Shown: positions 1 to 5,903 of the stretch, piece by piece | How the letters are laid out: each line of letters opens with the position of its first letter | Position numbering within the stretch: position 1 is the first letter of the stretch | Origin: Deltaproteobacteria bacterium | Lineage (GTDB): Bacteria; Desulfobacterota_C; Deferrisomatia; Deferrisomatales; JACRMM01 | Length of the DNA: 9,589 nt | Direction: 5' to 3' | Assembly: GCA_016218905.1 (NCBI GenBank) | Contig: JACRCS010000721.1 | Location: 1 to 9,589, forward strand | The notes under the pieces: generated by a model | Databases searched by the model: none | The model's input: only the letters and a program-made list of their open reading frames with translations | Told to the model about the DNA's origin: nothing | Position numbers and translations under genes: made by a program

Positions 1-290
1 GTCGGGAGAAAGAGCTGGTCGTCGGGATCCTGAAAGACCGTTCCGACCGCGCGGCGAATCGTCTCGAGCGTCGTCTTCGTCACGGGCACGTCGCCCACGC
101 GGACCCGTCCCTCGCGCGGGACGAGCGCCCCGCAAAGGTGAAGGAGCAGGGTCGACTTTCCGGCGCCTGTGGCGCCGACGATGCCGCCCGACTCGCCGTG
201 CGTGATCCGGAACGTGACGCCGTCGAGCGCGACGGTGCCGTCGGGCCAGGCGTGGCGCAGGCCCTCGGCCTCGACGAGGTGGTGGCTCAT
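1..290 (-). CDS. cbiO: ECF transporter ATPase CbiO, N-terminal part (cut by window edge)
   Basis: Cytoplasmic ATPase (A component) of an ECF-type cobalt/nickel importer; it hydrolyses ATP to drive the T and S components encoded just upstream. About 96 residues are visible. The Walker A motif GATGAGKST is clear, followed by the Q-loop FQDPDDQLF, a form typical of CbiO/EcfA ATPases. The Walker B, signature and switch motifs lie beyond position 1. The ATG at 290-288 overlaps the stop of cbiQ as ATGA, so translation is probably coupled. The order M-Q-O and the neighbours make the family assignment firm; cobalt cannot be told from nickel here. Confidence 0.93.
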   Translation of the reverse strand, partial: MSHHLVEAEGLRHAWPDGTVALDGVTFRITHGESGGIVGATGAGKSTLLLHLCGALVPREGRVRVGDVPVTKTTLETIRRAVGTVFQDPDDQLFLP

Positions 291-1066
291 GCGCCGCCGG
301 CGAGGAGCCGCCCGAGCGCCTCGGGGACGTTGACGACGCGGAAGAAGGCGAGGGCCGCCGTCCAGAAGAGGAGGAAGGACGCCCCGACGGCGCCGAAGCG
401 CCAGGGACGGAGGGCGGGGAAGCTCCCGGTGAAAGCGCGCGCCCGCAGGGCGCGGTCGATCCGCTCGGCCCGGTCCTGGCTTCGCAGGAGGAGCGTCCCG
501 AGGAACGGCCCCGCGAGGGCCAGCTCGCGGCCGCGCCGGCCGAAGCTGCGCATCGTCCGTGCGCGGTCCATCCTTACCGCTTCCTCGCCGAGAACGAAGA
601 GGTAGCGCCACAGGACGAGGAGCTGCGTGACGAGGACGGCCGGTGCGCCGAGCTTCTGCATCGCCCACGCGAGCGCCGGGATGCCCCAGACGGCGGGGAG
701 GAGAAGGGTCGAGGTCACGGTGAGGAGAAAGCGGAGAAGGATGGATGCGGCGATCGCGCGCCCCGCCGGCCCCGATTCGACGAAGAGCGCCGGGAGGGCC
801 GCGAGGAGGACGAACGGGAGGGGGACGAGGAGCGCACGGAAGAACGGGCGGACCGGGACGGCCGCCAGGCTCGCGATCGTGGCGGGCCAGAGAAGGAACG
901 GGACGAGCGCGAGGACCTCGCCCCGTGGGAAGGATGCCACGAGGACGGAGAGGAGGAGCGTGACGAGGAGCGGGGCACGCGGGTCGAGACGGGCGAGGGG
1001 GAGATCGCGTGCGGAGAGGGCATCGAGGTCGCGCAGAGCCGCGAGGCTCGCGCCGGGACCTTTCAT
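287..1066 (-). CDS. cbiQ: ECF transporter transmembrane (T) component CbiQ
   Basis: Integral membrane T component of about 259 residues, the usual length for CbiQ. It links the ATPase to the substrate-binding S component. Several hydrophobic segments are visible: around residues 30-75 (LLVTLLLSVLVASF onward), 85-115, 120-150 and 225-245. Between them lie the cytoplasmic coupling helices with the AxR-type motifs expected of the family (MDRARTMRSFG, then DRALRARAF). These arginine motifs normally contact the ATPase. The ATG at 1066-1064 overlaps the cbiM stop (ATGA), and its own stop overlaps the cbiO start, so the three genes form a tight operon. A much longer open frame through this gene upstream to 3292 is only the GC-rich antisense of the cyclase gene. 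Confidence 0.92.
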   Translation of the reverse strand: MKGPGASLAALRDLDALSARDLPLARLDPRAPLLVTLLLSVLVASFPRGEVLALVPFLLWPATIASLAAVPVRPFFRALLVPLPFVLLAALPALFVESGPAGRAIAASILLRFLLTVTSTLLLPAVWGIPALAWAMQKLGAPAVLVTQLLVLWRYLFVLGEEAVRMDRARTMRSFGRRGRELALAGPFLGTLLLRSQDRAERIDRALRARAFTGSFPALRPWRFGAVGASFLLFWTAALAFFRVVNVPEALGRLLAGGA

Positions 1067-2031
1067 CTCCGCGGCCCGAAACGGCGGAGGAGGAGCGCCG
1101 CGCCCGCGATGAGGCCGAGGGTGGCGGCGGTGCCGACGAGCCCCGCGGCGGAGGTCGAGGGCCGCGACGGCGCCGCGCCGCGCGGGGCATAGTCGGGGAA
1201 GGCGGCGAGCTTCTTCTGCGCCTTCGCGAGGAAAGCGTAGAGCCTCCCCTCGGCGGCCGGCTCGGCGGAGGCGGCGCGCGCGACGGACCACTCGAGGCCG
1301 TCGGGCTTCTCGGAGGCGAGCCACGAGAGGACGCCGCCCGTTAGGACGGAAGCGAAGAGGAGGGCCGCGAGCAGACCGCCCCCGGAGCCGGCGCAAACAG
1401 GGGCGCGTGAGGATCGGGTCTCGGGACGCCGATCGCCGAGGACGCGCCAGACGGCGAGCGTCGCGAACCCCTCGATGAGGCCAATCGCGAGGTGGATCGG
1501 GAGCATCGCGGTGAGGAATGGAAGAAGCGGGAGCGCCGTGATGCCCGAGGAGGCGGTTTGGGCGACGACGCCGACGGCTCCGAGCTGGTGGGCGAAGACG
1601 GCGCCGAGAACGATGCCCGTCGCCTCGTGGCCGCGCCGCAGAAGAGGTCGGGCGACGAGCGGTACGGCGACGAACGCCGGAAGAACGCCGAGGTTCCAGA
1701 CGTTCGCTCCCAGCGCCAGTAGGCCGCCGTCGGCGAAAAGGAGCGCCTGGACGAGGAGGACCGACGTCATGACGACGACGGCGGCCTGCGGCCCGAGGAG
1801 GAGGGTGAGGAGGAGCCCGCCGCCGAGGTGCCCGCTCGAGCCTGTGCCCGGGATCGCGAAGTTCACCATCTGCGCCGCGAAAACGAAGGCTCCCGTCATC
1901 CCCATGAGCGGTGCCAGCCGTTCTTCCATTCCGTCCGCGAGCCGGCGGGACGCACGCGTCACGACGGCGGCTGAGGCCGCCCAGAGCGTGGCGCCCACGG
2001 CGGGCGAGAGGAGGGCGTCGACCATGTGCAT
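1063..2031 (-). CDS. cbiM: ECF cobalt/nickel substrate-binding component CbiM fused to a PDGLE (CbiN-like) domain
   Basis: Membrane S component of a group II ECF importer, 322 residues. It starts MHMVDALLSPAVG. In CbiM/NikM the free N-terminus, His2 and a later His bind the metal, and the later one is visible as GSSGHLGGG (His68). About six hydrophobic segments span residues 10-200. Residues ~220-320 form an extra module: a transmembrane helix, PDGLEW at 244-249 (the PDGLE domain found in fused CbiMN/NikMN proteins), an extracytoplasmic linker and a last helix ending RRFGPRR. This module replaces a separate CbiN gene, which explains why none is present. The start at 2031 is set by the conserved MHM end; its ribosome site is weak. 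Cobalt versus nickel is not decided by the sequence, and no cobalamin riboswitch is seen upstream. Confidence 0.92.
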   Translation of the reverse strand: MHMVDALLSPAVGATLWAASAAVVTRASRRLADGMEERLAPLMGMTGAFVFAAQMVNFAIPGTGSSGHLGGGLLLTLLLGPQAAVVVMTSVLLVQALLFADGGLLALGANVWNLGVLPAFVAVPLVARPLLRRGHEATGIVLGAVFAHQLGAVGVVAQTASSGITALPLLPFLTAMLPIHLAIGLIEGFATLAVWRVLGDRRPETRSSRAPVCAGSGGGLLAALLFASVLTGGVLSWLASEKPDGLEWSVARAASAEPAAEGRLYAFLAKAQKKLAAFPDYAPRGAAPSRPSTSAAGLVGTAATLGLIAGAALLLRRFGPRR

Positions 2032-2054
2032 CGTCCGGGTCCGTCCAACCTTCG

Positions 2055-2060
2055 ATTATC
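2055..2060 (-). promoter_or_regulatory. Possible -10 element for the cbiMQO operon
   Basis: GATAAT on the minus strand lies 23 bases before the cbiM start codon in otherwise GC-rich DNA. No convincing -35 hexamer is seen at 17 bases. The leader would be about 15-20 nt, too short for a riboswitch. This is based on position and composition only. Confidence 0.35.
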
Positions 2061-2109
2061 CGACGGATGGGGGAGATGCGTGCGCCGCCCCTTGCCGCGA
2101 TCAACGGCC

Positions 2110-2115
2110 TAGAAT
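2110..2115 (+). promoter_or_regulatory. Possible -10 element for the cyclase gene
   Basis: TAGAAT stands alone in GC-rich DNA, about 80 bases before the cyclase reading frame. The same hexamer occurs before the transposase (3671), the YIP1 gene (5864) and, on the minus strand, the serA-like gene (9334-9339), so it may be a common -10 form here. No good -35 is visible. The 181-base gap 2032-2212 therefore probably holds divergent promoters for cbiM and this gene; nothing else was recognised in it. Confidence 0.35.
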
Positions 2116-2192
2116 CTCCTCGACAGGACACGCGACAGGCGTGCCGCAGTCGTTCTGACCTGACTGTCGCCTTCTCGGACGCGGAGGTACGA

Positions 2193-2216
2193 ATGGTCGA
2201 GCGGAGGATGTCCTGA
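2193..2216 (+). promoter_or_regulatory. Seven-codon leader ORF and two Shine-Dalgarno sites before the cyclase
   Basis: ATG at 2193 has an excellent GGAGG at 2183-2187 with a 5-base spacer, but encodes only MVERRMS before TGA at 2214-2216. A second GGAGG (2203-2207) lies inside this mini-ORF, 5 bases before a CTG at 2213 that opens the cyclase frame. The TGA overlaps this codon as CTGA, the same geometry as the ATGA overlaps of coupled genes. It could be a coupling leader, or a sign of a one-base change or indel in the original start. Confidence 0.4.
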
Positions 2217-3673
2217 CGGCTCACGCGGGAACGGTCCTCGTCGTCGACGACGACCCCGTGAACCGGGCGATCCTCGTCGGCAGCCTCGAGGCGCAGGGCT
2301 ACGCGTCGGGCGTGGCGTGCAACGGACGCGACGCGCTGCGGGTGCTCCGGACCGGCGAATTCGACGTCGTCCTTCTCGACCTCGTCATGCCGGTCATGGA
2401 CGGCTTCGAGGTCCTTCGCACGATGAAGGAGGACGGCCGCCTCCGGTCCTTGCCGGTGATCGTCGTCTCGGCGCTCGAAGAGATGGAGAACGTCGTCCGC
2501 TGCATCGAGATGGGGGCCGCCGACTACCTTCCCAAGCCGTTCGACCCCGTGCTGCTCCGGGCGCGGCTGAAGTCCTCGCTCGCGGCCAAGCGGCTTCACG
2601 ACGTCGTCGCCGCGCACGTCGCCGAGATCGAGGCGCTGGCCGAGCAGCTCAAGGTGAGGAACCGCTTCATCCAGGAGACGTTCGGCCGATACCTGTCCGA
2701 CGCGGTCGTGGCGGAGATCCTCGAGTCGCCCGACGGCCTGAGGCTCGGAGGCGAGAAGCGGAAGGTGACGATGCTCATGTCCGACCTGAGGGGCTTCTCG
2801 GCGATGGCCGAACGGCTCGCGCCGGAGCAGGTCGTGAGGGTCATCAACAACTATCTCGGGACGATGGCCGAGGTCATCCTCGCCTACGACGGGACGATCG
2901 ACGAGTTCATCGGCGATTCGGTCCTCGGCTTCTTCGGGGCGCCCGTGGCCCGGGCGGATGACGCGAGGCGTGCGGTCGCCTGCGCCCTCGCGATGCAGAA
3001 GGGAATGGAGCGCGTCAATCGACAGAACCTCGACGAAGGGCTTCCGGCCGTCGAGATGGGGATCGCGGTTCACACCGGAGAGGTCGTCGTGGGGAACATC
3101 GGGTCGGAGAAGAGGGCCAAGTACGGCGCCGTCGGGGGACACGTGAACCTGACCGCGCGCATCGAGAGTTACACCTGCGGGGGGCAGATCCTCATCTCCG
3201 CGCGAACGCTCGGAGAGGCGGGAGAGGGTGTCTTCACGGGCGGCTCGCTCTCCGTCCGGGCAAAGGGCTTTCCAGAGCCGATCCGCGTCCACGACCTTCT
3301 CGGCCTCGACGAGTCCCCCGGAATCCGGCTCGAGCGCCGGACGGAGATGCTGTGGCCGGTGGAACCGCCGCTCAAGGCCGTTTTCACCGTCCTGGAGGGG
3401 AAGCGTGTCGGGCGTGACGAGGAGCCGGCTGAGATCGTCGCCCTCTCGACATCCGGAGCGACCCTCCGGTCCGAGGCCACCGTCGAAGCCCTCTCCGACC
3501 TCAAGCTCCGCATCGTCGGCGACGCCGGCTTCCTCCCGGGCGACCTCTACGCCAAGGCCATCCCGGTTCCCGACGGCTCCGCCGGCCTGACGCGCCTCCG
3601 CTTCACCTCTGTCCCCGTCGAGCTCGAAACCCTGCTCCGGAGATCGGGGTCAGGTCTTGATTTTCTATTGTAG
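2213..3673 (+). CDS. Response regulator with class III adenylate/guanylate cyclase and possible PilZ-like C-terminal domain
   Basis: A cytoplasmic two-component output protein that probably makes a cyclic nucleotide when phosphorylated. Numbering is from CTG 2213 (486 residues). The receiver domain (about 7-125) shows VLVVDDDP, the phosphate-accepting Asp56 in LLDLVMP, VSA, and KPFD. A coiled linker (about 125-175) leads to a class III cyclase domain (about 180-350) with metal-binding Asp191 (SDLRGF) and Asp235 (IGDSVLGFFG) and the GGHVNLTARIES segment. Residues about 370-480 resemble a PilZ-like domain, weakly. No ATG, GTG or TTG lies in frame between the upstream stop (2156-2158) and GTG 2258; starting at GTG 2258 would delete receiver strand 1 and its acidic Asp residues, so CTG 2213 after GGAGG is preferred. 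The last eight residues (GSGLDFLL) and the stop are encoded by a REP-like repeat. No cognate kinase is in the window. Confidence 0.85.
   Translation: MTAHAGTVLVVDDDPVNRAILVGSLEAQGYASGVACNGRDALRVLRTGEFDVVLLDLVMPVMDGFEVLRTMKEDGRLRSLPVIVVSALEEMENVVRCIEMGAADYLPKPFDPVLLRARLKSSLAAKRLHDVVAAHVAEIEALAEQLKVRNRFIQETFGRYLSDAVVAEILESPDGLRLGGEKRKVTMLMSDLRGFSAMAERLAPEQVVRVINNYLGTMAEVILAYDGTIDEFIGDSVLGFFGAPVARADDARRAVACALAMQKGMERVNRQNLDEGLPAVEMGIAVHTGEVVVGNIGSEKRAKYGAVGGHVNLTARIESYTCGGQILISARTLGEAGEGVFTGGSLSVRAKGFPEPIRVHDLLGLDESPGIRLERRTEMLWPVEPPLKAVFTVLEGKRVGRDEEPAEIVALSTSGATLRSEATVEALSDLKLRIVGDAGFLPGDLYAKAIPVPDGSAGLTRLRFTSVPVELETLLRRSGSGLDFLL
3646..3672 (-). repeat. REP-like repeat, copy 1 (inverted)
   Basis: On the plus strand it begins GGGGTCAGGTCTTGATTTT. 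Its reverse complement matches copy 3 at 26 of 27 bases (24 consecutive) and copy 2 at 25 of 27. It lies inside the 3' end of the cyclase gene, covering its last codons, and ends just before the transposase start. It is probably the left end of the RAYT unit, because REP sequences next to a RAYT gene are the usual substrates of these enzymes. Confidence 0.9.
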
Positions 3674-3676
3674 AAT
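3671..3676 (+). promoter_or_regulatory. Possible -10 element for a leaderless transposase transcript
   Basis: TAGAAT ends six bases before the transposase ATG at 3683, and there is no Shine-Dalgarno sequence. With normal -10 to start-site spacing, transcription would begin at or next to the ATG, giving a leaderless mRNA. The hexamer overlaps the cyclase stop codon and the edge of REP copy 1. TTGATT at 3657-3662 is too close (8 bases) to be its -35. Confidence 0.35.
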
Positions 3677-3682
3677 CGGCGC

Positions 3683-4627
3683 ATGGCACGTCCCCTCCGA
3701 CTCGAGCACCCAGGCGCCCTCTGGCACGTCACCGCGCGAGGCAACGAACGCGGCGACGTGTTCCGCGACGACGTCGACCGGGAGGAGTTCCTCTCCGTCC
3801 TCGGGCGAACGGTCTCCGTGTATGGCTGGCGCCTGCACGCCTACGTCCTGATGGGGAACCACTACCACCTCTTCGTCGAGACACCCGAACCGACCCTTTC
3901 GCGGGGGATGCGCGACCTGAACGGCATCACGACGCAGCGCTTCAACAGGCGTCATGGCCGGACGGGGCACCTCTTCGAAGGGCGCTTCAAGGCGATCCTC
4001 GTCGAGAGGGAGGCGCACTTTCTCGAAGTGGCGCGCTATGTCGTCCTGAATCCCGTGAGGGTGGGTTTCTCCCGTTCGGCGGCGTCCTGGCCGTGGTCGA
4101 GCTACAAGGCCACGGCCGGTCTCGCCGAGGCTCCAGAGTGGCTCGAGACCGGCTGGACGATCGAGCAATTCGGGCGGAGGCCGGCGGAGGCGCGTCGACG
4201 GTACGCCGCCTTCGTGGCGGACGGAAAGGGCTCGGGGTACGACCCTTGGAGCCAGCTCCGCGGGCAGGTCTTCCTCGGATCCGAAGGCTTCGCGCGGGAA
4301 GTGGGCCGCAGGGCAAACCTCAAGACCGCGACGAAAGAGGTGCCGCGCGTCCAGCGCGAGCCTGTGACGCGGACCCCGGATGACGTCGCGTCGTCCTTCG
4401 CGGTCGCGCGAAAGGTCTCACTCGAGGAGATGGCCGGGGCCCCGCGGAAGCATCTCGTCGACCGGGCGCTCCTCGCCTGGGCGTTGCGATCTCGCTCCCG
4501 CGCTCCGCTCGCCGCGATCGCCGGACTCCTCGGGGTTGGCATCGCGCAGGCCTCGGTCCTGGTCCGGCGGGGCGAGGGCCTCGCCACCGGGGACGCGAAG
4601 CTGGCGGCGGTCGTCGAGAAGGCCTGA
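3683..4627 (+). CDS. REP-associated tyrosine transposase (RAYT, Y1/HUH family)
   Basis: A single-strand DNA nuclease/strand-transfer enzyme of the TnpA-REP group, 314 residues. The N-terminus MARPLRLEHPGALWHVTARG is typical of RAYTs. The HUH metal-binding motif is His60-Tyr61-His62 in MGNHYHLFVET, and the candidate nucleophile is Tyr119 in ARYVVLNPVRVG. GHLFEGRFKAIL and WPWSSY are further family marks. Residues about 234-300 form a C-terminal extension with a helical KVSLEEMAGAPRKHLVDRALLAWAL segment interrupted here as KVSLEEM, then RKHLVDRALLAWAL, resembling DnaA domain IV, a DNA-binding helix-turn-helix seen on longer RAYTs. Its stop overlaps the macrodomain start (TGATG). It begins 9 bases after the cyclase stop, beside REP copy 1. 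All catalytic residues appear intact, so it may be active. Confidence 0.93.
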   Translation: MARPLRLEHPGALWHVTARGNERGDVFRDDVDREEFLSVLGRTVSVYGWRLHAYVLMGNHYHLFVETPEPTLSRGMRDLNGITTQRFNRRHGRTGHLFEGRFKAILVEREAHFLEVARYVVLNPVRVGFSRSAASWPWSSYKATAGLAEAPEWLETGWTIEQFGRRPAEARRRYAAFVADGKGSGYDPWSQLRGQVFLGSEGFAREVGRRANLKTATKEVPRVQREPVTRTPDDVASSFAVARKVSLEEMAGAPRKHLVDRALLAWALRSRSRAPLAAIAGLLGVGIAQASVLVRRGEGLATGDAKLAAVVEKA

Positions 4628-5199
4628 TGGGGCCCGGGCCCGGGTCCTCGGGAGAGGTCGACGGCGAGGAGCGTGGGCTCGTCGTCGTCCGGGGCGACAT
4701 CACGCTCGAGGCGTTGGACGCCATCGTGAACGCCGCGAACCCCTCGCTTCTGGGGGGCGGGGGCGTCGACGGGGCGATCCACGCGGCGGCCGGCCCGGGG
4801 CTCGTCGAGGAGTGCGCCGGGCTCGGCGGCTGCCCGCCGGGGCAGGCTCGGATGACGAAGGGATACCGCCTGCCTGCGCGGTACGTCATCCACACGGCGG
4901 GACCGGTCTGGCGTGGTGGCACGATGGGGGAGGACGAGGTCCTGGCGAGCTGCTATCGGGAGTCCCTCCGACTCGCCGAGGAGGCGGGGCTCGCCAGCGT
5001 CGCCTTCCCGTCCATCTCTACGGGGATCTACGGCTTCCCGATCGAGCGCGCCAGCCGGATCGCCCTCCGCGAGATATGCGCCTTTCTCCTGACGGCAAAG
5101 AGCGTCCACCTCGTGAAGGTCGTGACATTCGGTCCGCGGGACTTCGACGTCTACCGCGCGGCCGCCACTGAGTCTCTAAAATGGAAAATCAAGACCTGA
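4627..5199 (+). CDS. Macrodomain protein, MacroD/YmdB-type ADP-ribosyl hydrolase or O-acetyl-ADP-ribose deacetylase
   Basis: A cytoplasmic macrodomain protein of 190 residues that probably binds ADP-ribose and hydrolyses ADP-ribosyl or O-acetyl-ADP-ribose esters. The complete fold is visible: VVVRGDIT (Asp24), AIVNAANPSLLGGGGVDGAI with Asn35 and Asp48 at ligand/catalytic positions, PARYVIHTAGPVWRGG, and the phosphate loop SISTGIYGFP. It closely matches the known pattern of E. coli YmdB. The ATG shares its A with the transposase TGA (TGATG), so translation is probably coupled. The first ~18 residues (GPGPGSSGEVDGEE) are not part of the fold. The last six residues (KWKIKT) and the stop come from REP copy 2. 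Role beside a transposase is unknown: cargo, a repair or defence function, or chance. Confidence 0.92.
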   Translation: MGPGPGSSGEVDGEERGLVVVRGDITLEALDAIVNAANPSLLGGGGVDGAIHAAAGPGLVEECAGLGGCPPGQARMTKGYRLPARYVIHTAGPVWRGGTMGEDEVLASCYRESLRLAEEAGLASVAFPSISTGIYGFPIERASRIALREICAFLLTAKSVHLVKVVTFGPRDFDVYRAAATESLKWKIKT

Positions 5200-5203
5200 C
5201 CCC
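5177..5203 (+). repeat. REP-like repeat, copy 2
   Basis: Contains AAAATCAAGACCTGACCCC, preceded by TAAAATGG. It is inverted relative to copy 1 and direct relative to copy 3. It carries the macrodomain stop (TGA 5197-5199) and, in another frame, the oxidoreductase start (ATG 5181). Confidence 0.9.
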
Positions 5204-5849
5204 AGTCCTCGTCGCGGGGGCGAGCGGGTTGGTGGGGAGCGCGCTCGTCCGGCGGCTCCTGGAGGACGAGGGGGGGCCGGAAGTGGTGGCCGTCGTTCGC
5301 CGGGCGTCGGGTCGCGCGCGCGGGCGGCTGACGGAGGTCGTCGCGGACTTCGGGACGCTCGGGCAGATCGAGGTGCCGAAGGTGGCTACGGCGTTCTGCG
5401 CGCTCGGGACGACGATCGCCAAAGCGGGCTCCAAATCCGCATTTCGTGCGGTGGACGTCGAGGCCGTGGTCGCTTTCGCGCGGCTCGCTCGGCGGGCCGG
5501 CGCAAAGCGGTTCCTTCTCGTGAGCGCCCTCGGGGCCGACCCGCGGTCGAAGGTCTTCTACAACCGGACGAAGGGCGAGGCCGAGGAAGCGGTGCAGGCC
5601 GTCGGCTTCGACGGAGTCGCGCTCTTCCGGCCGTCGCTGCTCGTGGGGGAGCGGTCGGAGAGCCGACCGGCCGAGCGGGCGGCAATCGTCGCCACGAGCT
5701 TCTTCTCGTGGGCGATGGCCGGGCCGCTCGCGAGGTGGAAGCCGGTCCCGGCCGAAGCGGTCGCCGCCGCGATGGTCGCAGTGGCGAACGGCGGGCTCAG
5801 GGGCGTGCGGATCGTGGAGAACGACGAGATCCACCGTCTCGCGGAATAG
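5181..5849 (+). CDS. NAD(P)-binding oxidoreductase, short-chain/epimerase fold (HTATIP2-like)
   Basis: A cytoplasmic Rossmann-fold protein of 222 residues. The dinucleotide motif GASGLVG is at residues 13-19, followed by CALGTTIAKAGSKSAFRAVD, a Ser in LVSALGAD, and YNRTK (Tyr127, Lys131), the YxxxK pair of extended SDR enzymes. The pattern matches the HTATIP2/TIP30-like atypical SDR family; the substrate is not predictable. The ATG at 5181 lies inside REP copy 2, overlaps the macrodomain gene by 19 bases and has no Shine-Dalgarno site. No other start codon lies before the first beta strand, so residues 1-8 (MENQDLTP) must come from the repeat if the protein is made. It probably depends on read-through translation or transcription from the macrodomain gene. 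It ends 14 bases before REP copy 3. Confidence 0.88.
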   Translation: MENQDLTPVLVAGASGLVGSALVRRLLEDEGGPEVVAVVRRASGRARGRLTEVVADFGTLGQIEVPKVATAFCALGTTIAKAGSKSAFRAVDVEAVVAFARLARRAGAKRFLLVSALGADPRSKVFYNRTKGEAEEAVQAVGFDGVALFRPSLLVGERSESRPAERAAIVATSFFSWAMAGPLARWKPVPAEAVAAAMVAVANGGLRGVRIVENDEIHRLAE

Positions 5850-5863
5850 GCGCGGGCGGATCG

Positions 5864-5890
5864 TAGAATAGAAAATCAAGACCTGACCCC
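5864..5890 (+). repeat. REP-like repeat, copy 3
   Basis: TAGAAT followed by AGAAAATCAAGACCTGACCCC split over 5870-5890: the core AAAATCAAGACCTGACCCC is identical to the other copies. It is intergenic, directly before the ribosome site (AAAGGAGA, 5891-5898) of the YIP1 gene, and a direct repeat of copy 2. Its leading TAGAAT could serve as a -10 element for the YIP1 operon. Confidence 0.9.
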
Positions 5891-5903
5891 AAAGGAGAGA
5901 CGT

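Larger units (their letters stand above)
3646..5203 (+). mobile_element. Putative RAYT-macrodomain unit bounded by inverted REP-like repeats
   Basis: Two inverted 27-bp repeats (copies 1 and 2) bracket exactly two genes, the RAYT transposase and a translationally coupled macrodomain protein. The arrangement is visible in the sequence; that it moves as a unit is inference. No target-site duplication can be assigned, since RAYT-type Y1 enzymes do not make one. Both flanking genes (cyclase and oxidoreductase) take their terminal codons from the repeats, so the unit would have entered precisely at gene ends. Alternatively, the macrodomain gene is resident and the repeats spread around it. Confidence 0.5.

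Noticed and set aside
2032..2212. Cobalamin riboswitch before cbiM
   Set aside because: The leader is short if GATAAT is the -10, and no B12-box-like sequence was seen.
287..3292. Open frame of 1001 codons on the minus strand
   Set aside because: Only its end (from 1066) is the real cbiQ; the rest is arginine- and proline-rich antisense of cbiM and of the cyclase, which has clear domains on the plus strand.
3657..3676. TTGATT and TAGAAT as a -35/-10 pair
   Set aside because: The spacer is 8 bases, too short for a normal promoter.
5863..5866. GTAG tetranucleotide as the classic REP 5' recognition mark
   Set aside because: Present at the matching edge of copy 3 only; copies 1 and 2 have CTAC and CTAA there, so it is not a consistent part of the repeat.
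3646..5890. CRISPR array from the three repeats
   Set aside because: Copies are 690-1,500 bases apart, one is inverted, and genes lie between them.
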